A stretch of DNA of 64,000 nt from CAYXDO01 sp964463485 (GTDB lineage Bacteria; Myxococcota; Kuafuiibacteriia; Kuafuiibacteriales; Kuafuiibacteriaceae). Positions 38,514-47,700 of this stretch are shown here, one piece after another. The notes under the pieces were generated by a model, which was given only the letters and a program-made list of their open reading frames with translations, was not told where the DNA came from and made no database searches. Position numbers and translations under genes: made by a program. Within the stretch, counting starts at the first letter, position 1. The number at the start of each line of letters is the position of its first letter. Where the stretch lies: assembly GCA_964463485.1 (NCBI GenBank), contig CAYXDO010000049.1, positions 1-64,000 of the forward strand, in the 5' to 3' direction.

Positions 38514-38522
38514 GGGGGGGGG
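38514..38522. repeat. homopolymer of nine G (C on the minus strand)
   Basis: It lies six bases past the stop of the Cys-rich lipoprotein and just before the next minus-strand frame. A second nine-base tract of the same type is at 50608. Confidence 0.9.
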
Positions 38523-38527
38523 AGACC

Positions 38528-38812
38528 CTACTCGCCGCGAGCAACCCGGCGGAAGTTCTCGTCGACCCACTGGCACTTGTGCTCGACACAGGCACAAACG
38601 AGGTCATAGGGCTCCGGATTCTCGCACGCTATTTTTATGTGCGTCGCGTGAGTTTGGATTTCCTTCGTGGCGCATAGCCTCGCCCAGCCCGATGCGTTGC
38701 ACTCCGTGTCGCTCGTGCAATAGTCGAACTCACTGAAACCGCAGAACTCATCGGAGCTGCATCCTAGGACGGCGGCCATCGCCGCCGTAATTAGCGCTCG
38801 CGGCCCCATCAT
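38528..38812 (-). CDS. small Cys-rich lipoprotein, paralogue
   Basis: About 94 residues from either of two adjacent ATG codons (38812, 38809). The signal peptide ends in the lipobox MAAVLGC. Ten Cys follow in pairs (CTSDTEC, CACVEHKC), in the same order as in the protein at 37362. The first ATG overlaps the stop of the FN3/DUF4215 frame (ATGA), so translation is probably coupled. The pair FN3 protein plus Cys-rich lipoprotein is therefore present twice in tandem. Confidence 0.75.
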   Translation of the reverse strand: MMGPRALITAAMAAVLGCSSDEFCGFSEFDYCTSDTECNASGWARLCATKEIQTHATHIKIACENPEPYDLVCACVEHKCQWVDENFRRVARGE

Positions 38813-39500
38813 TCGACTTGGCACGCCGCTGTACAGCCATCGCCGTCGTCCGTGTTGCGATCGTCGCACTGCTCTCCGGCGTCGACTCGGTGGTTGCCGC
38901 AGACGCGAGCCAAGGCGAGATTACTCCATTCCGAGCACGCCGAATCGACACATGAACGAACAAAATACCGCCCCTGAAGGAGGACGTCGGGATCAACAAT
39001 CGAGAGAGTCGGCAAGGGACCTTGGTGACCTTGGACGAAATGGTTCACCCAATCCATTGGAATGGGACCCGGTGCAGAGCCCGGCCAATCAGATACGATT
39101 TGGTAGAGGTTTGCTTCCACGTTGCAGTCGGCCCAACTCAGTTGAACATCATCGCCCATCACCGAAGTGACTCGAAGGCCGGCTGGAGCGCAAGGCACGA
39201 ATCCATCGGTCTGTTGAGGGAGGAACGCGTTGGCGCAGCCATCGAGGGAGCACGCACGCACATTGATGACGTACGTCCGGGTCTTTCTGAGGTTGTCAAA
39301 GGTGAAGCTGCGGGCGGACGCAGGTAGCGGTCGCTGCGGAAACCGATGATCACGTGTCCAGGCTACCACTTCATACTGTCGGGGTCGAAGTCGGAGTCGG
39401 AGTCGGAGTCGCCGCCCTCGGCCGACCAAGTCAGTCGCACGTCGTCGCCTTGCGACTCCCCGAGCTCATCGTCCGAGACACGGTGACACTCGATGCCTTC
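38809..39500 (-). pseudogene. FN3-like protein with DUF4215-type end, frameshifted
   Basis: The clean part (38809 to about 39390) has FN3-like strands and ends in a DUF4215-type Cys motif (CGNHRVDAGEQCDDRNTDDG then CTAAC), common in myxobacterial surface proteins. Further upstream the conserved text continues in another frame (GDDVRLTWSAEGG, then a Ser-Asp run from GGAGTC-type repeats at about 39396-39410). The frame break lies in or next to that repeat. The N-terminus is lost at the junction with the repeat starting at 39503. Confidence 0.6.
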
Positions 39501-39502
39501 GC

Positions 39503-40046
39503 CCGCAGCCTGCTGCCGTTCGGTGACTCGGTCTGGGCAGTGCTACCTTGGGAAGGCCGGCTGGTTCGCTTGGTGCCCAGATGAGTATACTTTCACGCGC
39601 CAAGCGCGCCCGAGCTCAGCTTCGATGACTCACTCCGAAGCTGCGGCAATTTCCGCCTCTAGCGCTCGCAGCGAAGCCAAGGCGTCGCGCACGTCCGACG
39701 CATCGATTCCGGGCCCAACCCTCGTGCGTACGTCGAGAAATCGTCGCTCGAACCTGGCCAGCTCGGACGGCTCGACTTTGGCGCTCGACGCGCGGATCCG
39801 AGCGAGAACACCCTTCAGACGCTCCTCCAAAAATCGTTCGCCTTCGAATGAACCCAGATCCAGCTCTGCCAAGGCACGGCGGGCCGCCACTTCGTCTCGA
39901 GCGGCCACCGCGTCTCGCAGCCTTCGTCCGACTTCGGCCGTCGAAGGCACCAACAACAGGTCCGAAAGCTCGAGCCCACGGGAACGTAGCTCCGCGCTGA
40001 CGGTCGTTCGGACGGCGTCGGCGGCCGGGGCCTTCGCAGGCCGCGG
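39503..40046. repeat. ~540-bp direct repeat, copy 2
   Basis: By eye almost identical to 50893-51436 (offset 11,390) with only a handful of mismatches, for example near 39987. It spans the last ~140 codons of the double-kinase gene and about 125 bases past its stop. A plus-strand frame in the flank encodes LLPFGDSVWAVLPWEGRLV before a stop in both copies. Confidence 0.9.
39630..40046 (-). pseudogene. truncated 3' end of double-kinase gene, copy 2
   Basis: It encodes the final ~138 residues of the kinase at 51020, from RPAKAPAADAVRTTVSAELR to the stop. At 40046 the similarity ends and the DNA turns into short repeats. The frame stays open to 40367 but the extra part is not kinase-like. Confidence 0.9.
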
Positions 40047-40051
40047 TTCGC

Positions 40052-40118
40052 GAAGCTTTTCGAACAGTGCCAGTGCGGGAAGCTTTTCGAACGGTGCCGA
40101 AGCTTTTCGAACAGTGCG
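40052..40118. repeat. three ~20-bp TTCGAA-type repeats
   Basis: GAAGCTTTTCGAACAGTGCC and close variants begin at 40052, 40079 and 40099. They lie directly at the truncation point of kinase fragment 2. From 40119 to 40314 no gene or clear signal is seen. Confidence 0.8.
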
Positions 40119-40314
40119 ACAAGCGCACCTATGATATGAAGGTCGCCTGACCATCAACCACCACCGGATCGCAGCTTCACGGCAACGGGCCGACGAGACT
40201 CCTTCGCGGCCCCTCGCACCGAAGGTTCCGTCGTTCGACCCAGCGAGCGCCGAGCCGTTGCTGACCAACTGGTGCTCATCACGCCTATCTCGGCTGGCGT
40301 GCATCCTGCGACAA

Positions 40315-41787
40315 TCAAGAGCCTCGCAGAATCCGGCAACCCTCTGATTCCCGCTCGGACTCAACACAACCCATCGTCACCGATCGGAAATCACCGATGC
40401 CCACCAGAGCCCGTTCGAGCGGCGTCTCCCGCCCAAACACGACAACGGAAATGCGTTCGTACGTGCGTAGCGCCGTCACGATACGGTCGATCGCGGGAAG
40501 AGCCACGGTATCGTTGCCTCCCGAAAAGACGACTCGTAACCGGGTCGATCCCTCGATCGAGACGGCCACATACCCATCAGGTGCCGGCTGAAGCGCCAGC
40601 GTGAGGCGATCGGGATAGATTGAGATCCGGGGCGAATCAAGCATCGACCCCGGCAATCTTGCAGGCGATCCCTCCGCGACCGCAAGGCGAACCGCATCCT
40701 CATTTGCCAGGCGGCTCCAATCGAACGAAGCCACGATCACTGATGTCGTTCCGTCCGGCGCGCGAATCGACCACCGTGCAGGCGCACAGTTTGGAGGCTC
40801 GGAAATGACGTCAACAGCCCCTGGAACGAAGTTCCATGCACTGTCGTGCCTCGCCGCGATGGCCAACACCGTTTCATCGCACCGACCGATCTCTGGAACT
40901 GCGAAGGTCGTCGTTGCGCTCGCGGGTGTCGACACTTCGAAAGTGAGGGCGTCCTGTCGATACTCGGGCCCGCAGTCGCCGGTACAGCTAGCCCGGACCA
41001 TGATAGCGAGGTCTTCGGAAAAGCCCGATGTTGCGCCACGGAGAACTGGCAAGATCGCGCCAGGCCAAATGGCAGTACCGGGCCCTGAGCAGAACCGACC
41101 CGGCCGGGATGCATTGGCCAAAGTGAAAAAGAGCGAGGCACGCACGTTGCCTCCGATCGCCCAGGCTACGTAGTCACCAGAGACAGTCCGATGGTCGACG
41201 AGGCAGCCGAGCATTCCCGCTGGAACGTCGACACTGCCACAGTGGGGCTCGCCAGGTTGGTCGGAGATTCCGGGGGCTAAAAGAGATCGAGGTACCTCGA
41301 CCGTCCTAGTCATCCCCGACTCCGGGTCGTAAACCTGGGGTTTCAGCGTATCGCAAAACAGTGAACTGATCCCAAGGTCGGACCGGTACCTCGGGAGAGA
41401 GAGTCCACCGATCGCAAGGCGGATAGCGTCGGGGCTCGTGGCGGTCGTCGTGGAGAGGCGTCCTCGTACTCCGCTGGGGCGAGCACCTTCCTCCCGGCGG
41501 AGGGCGACACGGATTGGTTCGGATCCGCCAACGAGGAGCACGAGCATCGACTCATATTCCGCGCGCTCGAGCAGAACAAAGTTGGCAGGTTTGGACTGGT
41601 AGAAATGAACGATCCCACCTTGCGCGCTCACCTTGCCTTCTGCTGCCGTTGCCTGAACGTCGCCAAGTAACTTCTGGTTCTCGTCGTAGATAAGGGCTCC
41701 GAAAGAATACGCCGGAAACGGATCCGGGCCTTCGTCACCAGCGCATGCGGCGAAAACGGCGAGGCCAATGCACGCCCTCATTGACAT
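40315..41787 (-). CDS. lipoprotein downstream of the giant surface protein
   Basis: About 490 residues from ATG 41787 with a signal peptide and lipobox (LAVFAACAGDE). The mature part is beta-rich with several Cys (CDTLKPQ, CTGDCGPE); the family is not recognised. Its start overlaps the end of the giant gene by ten bases, so the two are translated together. A gene in this place beside an Rhs-like protein often encodes the immunity protein; an inhibitor role against the metallopeptidase domain is a testable guess. Codon use looks less GC-rich than in the housekeeping genes of this window. Confidence 0.7.
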   Translation of the reverse strand: MSMRACIGLAVFAACAGDEGPDPFPAYSFGALIYDENQKLLGDVQATAAEGKVSAQGGIVHFYQSKPANFVLLERAEYESMLVLLVGGSEPIRVALRREEGARPSGVRGRLSTTTATSPDAIRLAIGGLSLPRYRSDLGISSLFCDTLKPQVYDPESGMTRTVEVPRSLLAPGISDQPGEPHCGSVDVPAGMLGCLVDHRTVSGDYVAWAIGGNVRASLFFTLANASRPGRFCSGPGTAIWPGAILPVLRGATSGFSEDLAIMVRASCTGDCGPEYRQDALTFEVSTPASATTTFAVPEIGRCDETVLAIAARHDSAWNFVPGAVDVISEPPNCAPARWSIRAPDGTTSVIVASFDWSRLANEDAVRLAVAEGSPARLPGSMLDSPRISIYPDRLTLALQPAPDGYVAVSIEGSTRLRVVFSGGNDTVALPAIDRIVTALRTYERISVVVFGRETPLERALVGIGDFRSVTMGCVESERESEGCRILRGS

Positions 41788-44700
41788 AGCGCCTCGTGGG
41801 AACCGCAAAAGCTACCAAGCGCCTCATCAATGCCATGGCGGCCGAAAACCTCGCGAACTATGCTCAAGAAATCCGCCCAGTTTGCCGGGTCGATCCCGCC
41901 AACCAGAAGAGCGGAGATACCCAGCGCAGCCATCCAATCATGGAAGCTTGGGTGGGCATCCACAAAGAGGAGAGCGCCCATGATGACGCGCGGGAGCGCG
42001 GCGGCAATCGCGGACGCTGCCCCCTCTCCATGTAGCCCATGGAAGCTTTGCGCCGCGGTCTCCCAGAGGTCAAGGTGAACCGTGCCAAGCATGAGCTGGG
42101 TACCGATTACGGAGTCCGGGCCCGACCAGACAAAGGTGCTGGGCTCCGCAGGCGGCAGCCCAACTCGGTGGCAACTTGCTGGGTTGTCGTCCAGCCTGCA
42201 GTCAGGCCAGTCCGCGCGCCACGGATCTGGTTCCCACATCGCCCCCGGGCGGTCCAGGCCCGAATGCGTCCGTGGTTTGCGGAACGTACCGAGTCCTCCG
42301 CCCACTCTGCAGTGGAAGTTGAACGTAAGTACGTTTAGAAGGCACCTAACTGCCACTGCTACTTGCGCTGTATCGTTGGCAACCGGATATGGGTCGAGGA
42401 GCATAGTGGCAGTGTGCGCGATACCCTCTTTGACTGCGTGCGGCATTCGGTGTTCCATCACCAGATTAGTCGCAGGCATGACTTCGGGCGACTTGTCGAT
42501 GTCGACGAGCTGATTGTCCAGATGATGGGCGGCTTCATGATAGCCCTTATAGAAGCTGCCTGCACTGAGGCCATGGTCGTCATCCTCCCTAAAAAACCGG
42601 ATCCTCGCGTCGCGGATACCTAGAATCCATGGGGCATTGTAAATAGCTCCCGCCCCTTCGTCGTCCTCGGGTTGCGGTTCGTCAATGACAAGATCGAGTG
42701 GTGCTGCGCCGTCCCCCGCCATCCAACCGAATGCGTCCCAGAATCGCTGCACCTGGCGGTACCATGTCGTTGCGTCTTGCGCTTCCTGGATACCAATACC
42801 CGCCAGGGTCGACGGCAGCCGCAAGTCCTGACTAACCCAAAGCCCCTCAGTTCCTTCGTCCGCAAAGAAGAACGTCTCGCTAATGATTCCCTCTTCAAGC
42901 TTGTAGAATTCATAAGGTCCGGGAGTCCGGACGCGAATGGAAGTGTCGAGTTCCACAGGATCCCGTGATCCGGCGAAGCCATCGCCTGGCGTATTGCTTT
43001 CGATCCGCGCCGCATCAAGTTCATGGACGCGTGCAAGAGCGGTTTCCGCGTCCGAAAGGTCTCTCCGATACAGAACCTCCCCTGTCACAGCAGAGACAAC
43101 GACCCGGTACCGCTGGGACCCCACCGTATCGATGGCAATCTGGTACGAGGGAACGAGTTTGCCATCCATGTCCTCAGCCAGCACGCGACGCTCAAGACCA
43201 ATCTGGCTAACCGAATCCGTCGGATCAACGACGGCATTCCTCGCGATCGCGAGAGCTGCCCCAATATCGACGTCTTCCTCGAAGGGACCGGTTGGGAGCT
43301 CCGTACTTGTTCGACCTATGAGGGTCACAAGCTGATCGGTTGAGTCAAAGGTGGCCACCAGCCTCCGCCCAAAAACGGCGCGCCCACCGCTGCTCTGGCC
43401 GACGACCAGGCGCACCAGCCCTCCGATATCCTGTTCGGACAGTAGCGAAAGTGAGTCCGGAAGGACGCCCCCTCCCGTGGCGCCGAAGAGCCGTGGGTGC
43501 CCTCGCACGAACTCACGAACGGACTCGATGCGGTCCCCTGGAATGCGTCCGCCCAGTTCCCCAAAGATGACCTTCGGGACACCGGTCACGAATCGAGCCA
43601 TGGGCCTCATTGGTGTCGCGTTTCCATTCACGCGGACAAATCCGTCTGGCGTGCCGGCAAAACTTGGCGCCACGGTCAGCCATTCGCTACAAGCGTCAGT
43701 TGGCGTGGTGACCTTCACTATGCCCTCCACCGATGCTTGTGCGACAATCGTTCGCTCCTCGGTCCCGCTCGGGAGGTTTGCGAGGCGGAGCAACTGAAGC
43801 TCAATAGCTACATGGTGCTCACCGGGAGTGGCGACCAAGAGCGTTCCGTCAACCCAGTTGGTCGCGTCCCACTGGAACGACAGCACTCCTGGAGTGACAC
43901 TCGAAAGGCTGCGCGGTGAAAGGGGAAGAATCTTGGCGTCCGCGTGCACGGTTTCGTCAACCAGCATCGCGCCGAAGACAACAAAGGCGTATGTCTCACC
44001 ATAGCCCGGCGCTTCAGCGAGCGCTAAGAGAGCGCCGGAGTCGAACTCCGGCACAATGCGTATTCCCAGGGGCACAAAGCAAGGCTCAATCGATGTCGCC
44101 CCAAGGGCCTGGATGCCCGGCACCTTGAGGAGAGGCGCAGAGTCTGGGTTGGGGTGGAACACGAATTCACCGGCTCGAAGTAGAACTCCGCCTTCTTTGT
44201 AGTGAAAGAGGACTCCGGACGTCTCCACGAGGTAGGAGTCGGCGTCGACAGTCGCGGTGTCACGGTGGCCTTCGGAATCGATGAAACCCACGAGCACGCC
44301 GGATCCATCGCGTTCGAGGGTGATCCGAATTCCGCTAGGGTCCACGACGTGGGACAGGTATCCGCCTGGCCCGTAAACGATAGTGTATTGTGTCGTCGCC
44401 GTGCTTGCTGACTTAGTTGCGATATGTTTACCCAAGGCGTCGAAGAGGTATTGCCTCGCGTCAATATCGACTGCCAGTGCGCCGACGTAGTCGAACCCCT
44501 TCCAGGGCAGCGCGACTCGCCGAACCGCACTCTGCCCTGAGTCCGCGACGAACAGGCTTGTGTCGTTGTCGGGCGCGACCCATACACTTTTCGGCGCCAC
44601 GACTTTGACTCGGCTCGCGGGCAAGAACCCATCCTCCGTCGCCGTGGGTCCACCCATAACCGTCTCAATCTTCGCGTCCATCCCGACGACTCGAACCGCG

Positions 44701-47700
44701 TCGTTGGCCGTGTCGGCGACGAAGATGGCCCCGTCCTTACCTACGGCAACTCCTTCGGGCGCATTCAGCGCCGCGAGTCCGGCCGGGGCACCATCTCCCG
44801 CGAAGCCCTCGACTCCGCTGCCTGCAAACGTCTCGATGTTGCCGTCGGCTCCGACTCGCCTCACGCGATGATTGTTCGTGTCCGCGACGTACACGGCACC
44901 GAACCCGTCCACGGCCACGCCTTTCGGTGAGTCGAGCTGCGCCTGACTTGCCGCTCCTCCGTCACCACCGAATCCCCCGCTACCGATGCCCGCGAGCGTC
45001 GAAATGACTCCGTCCGTACCAATTCGCCGAACTCGATGATGGCCGGTGTCGGCGACGTAAATGGCGCCGTCAGGGCCGACCGCGATTCCCGTCGGAGAGT
45101 CCAAGCTCGCGCTCGCGGCGGGGCCTCCGTCTCCGAGTACGCTCCCACCACCGGCGATGGTCTCGACGTTGCCGCTCGGTCGAATGGCCAGGACCAACCC
45201 AGCGCCCTTATCCGCGACGAGCACACTCCCGTCTTGAGTCACTGCCAGCCCTGCCGGCTCCGAGCTCGCGCTCCCCCCGCCCACCAGGTCGAGTGAGAAC
45301 GCGTCGAACATGACTTCGACCGGACCGCCCGCGGGCCAGGGCACACTGTCATAGAACGTCAAAGTTCCGCGGTCGCCGACGGCCACCTCGAACGTGTACA
45401 CGTCTGGCAACGCGCTCGACTCGTCCCATTCGATGATGCCCGTGACGGGATCGATGGTCGCACCCAGCGGCGCTTGGACGAATGAGAACTCAGGTCCCGT
45501 CGGTTGGTAGCCGATGAGACTCACGACCGAGCAGCGCTTCAGACCAACTGGATTCGTAGGGGGATGATCCCACATTCCGTGCGGGTAACAGAGCGGCGGC
45601 TGGTCTGCGTCGACCACCAGATCGTAGGTCTGCGTCGTCGTGAAAATTCCAAGATCTTCGTACATCCGCGCTTCCACGACCACTCGATGGGTCCCGATGT
45701 CGTCTTGCGTGGGATCCCAGAACCAATGCAGAAATCCCGTGGAGTCGATGTTGAGGTAATTCGGCTTCTCCAGCAGCCGAAAATCAAAGGCGTTCCCGAA
45801 GATTCCGTCGACGTCGTAGTAATAGCGGTGGTCCGGCGTAGCCCGCGTGACTGGGTTGGAGGTGATGATCGGGCCAGTCGGACACGGGACGACGTCGATC
45901 TCGAAAGTCTGCAACACAGACCCGTCAAAATCGTCGATCGCCTCGATCTCGATGGGATGTTTTCCAAGCGTCGTGGGGCCCCACCACATGAGCGCGCCGC
46001 CACGCCGCTGCTGACTTGGGAGGTATTGAAGCAGGATGTCGGCGGCGGGTGGCGCCCGATTGAGCCGGAGCTCGTCGACGTTGATTCCACCCGAGTTGAC
46101 TGCCTGAACGTTGTAGGCATAGGTCTGGTTCTCACACGCCACGACCTCCGGAACCGTGATGAATACGGGCTCGGACGGTACCGGCGGGAAGCCTCCGTTC
46201 GACTCTCCTTGGAGAAAGACGACCGCCTTGCGCGCCCCCACGGGCACGAATCGTTGGTCTGACTCCGTCTTCCAACCGTCGAGGGACCCGACCTGACCGA
46301 GCGCAAACCCATCGATCGCCGTGTCGAACTCATCCAAGAAGAAAACACTCGCGGACGCCAACGAGCCGTTTCGGGCGGCCAGCGTCCCGGAGAGTGCGAC
46401 TTCCGCGGACCCTCCGTCGATGGCTGCAGCATACGGCGACAGATCGATCTCCTGAGTCAGAAACGCCGTGCTCGGGTCGGTCGCTTCGAAATACTGTGCG
46501 CCCTCGAACGGAGCTGGGTTGCTGGTCCCCAGCGACCACGTGCCGAACGACTGCGTCCACCCTGGAATCAGCCCGCCCGAGAGTGGGCGTTCGGCATTCC
46601 CGTTCTGAAGCAGCGGCGTGCGAAGCCCGGCCGCAGGACTGAGGATCGTGCTGATCGTCCCGTCGGTTGCGATCTTTCGTACCTTGCCGGACCCACCTTC
46701 GGCGAAATACACGGTGCCGTCCGGTGCGCTCACGACACTCACCGGGTTGAAAATATCCGCGTCCACCGCGGGCCCGCCATCTCCCGTCGAAGCTGGGTTT
46801 CCTGTGCCGGCCACCGTCTCGCTGTAAAGGCCTAGAGCCGACGCCTTGCGGGTCGTCCCGTTGCCTTCATACAAAATTCTCGCGCCAGGGTCGTAGACGT
46901 GATGCACGTCGAGCCACCAACCGCCGAGCCCTTGGCTCCTTGCATCCCAGCCTCCGATCGTACCTCGCCACTCTTGGACGAGTGCCACTTTGGAAGGCGC
47001 CGAGGTTTGAAGGACGAAGTCGCTCCGCCCTAGGGCCTGCGCGAAGGTGCTCAGGAAGCTCGTCGGATTCTGCACGTACGCCGTCCCGGGATACTCATAG
47101 GACACACGGATTCGAACCGGTTGACCACCTTGCAGGCTGCGCCCGTAGGCGTCCTTCCCGTCCCACACGAAGTCCATCTTCTGGTCCGCCGCCGGTCCGA
47201 AGGTCTGCGTGATTCGTCGACCCGCGACGAAAATTTCGGCGTCGATCTTGTCCAGACTCACCGGGAGATTGACCCCGGAGACGGGAATCTCGAGCGTGCG
47301 CGGCGCGGTGAAGCCCACCACGCGGTCACTCTGATACACGAGCCGGAACGACGTGTTCGTCAGCTCGATCGAACGCTCGATCACTTCCTCCGTGGCCTCT
47401 GGAGAGACCGGATCGCCCTTGACCGGAGGCGCTGAGTCTGCTGGACCGCCCGTGCTGAATCCGAAAGCCCAGGTCGAGAAGTGGCCCACCGGAACTCTCC
47501 AAACTCCGGCCGGGTTCGGATAGAGGCTCGCGAGCACCTGCCGCTCCTCGGGCCCGACCCCTTCGTCCGCTAACCCATCGCCATCCGTGTCCACCTCGGC
47601 CAACCCAAACCCATTCGTTCCCAACACTCGGATCGTCCGGCCGTCCGCCGCCGGGACCCATTGGTGCAAGTCGCGGCGATAAGATCCGGCGGGCACGGCG

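Noticed and set aside
38514..38522. Nine-G tract as a phase switch of the Cys-rich lipoprotein
   Set aside because: The tract lies after that gene's stop codon, so slipping would not change its frame; it could only affect the following broken FN3 frame.
40052..40118. GTTCGAA-like cores considered as tRNA T-arms
   Set aside because: No acceptor stem, D-arm or anticodon arm can be drawn around them; the core is part of a repeated 20-bp unit.
44200..44440. Classical Rhs YD-repeat toxin
   Set aside because: Only one or two weak YD-like units remain and there is no Rhs core or cleavage motif, so the protein is described as Rhs-like only in part.
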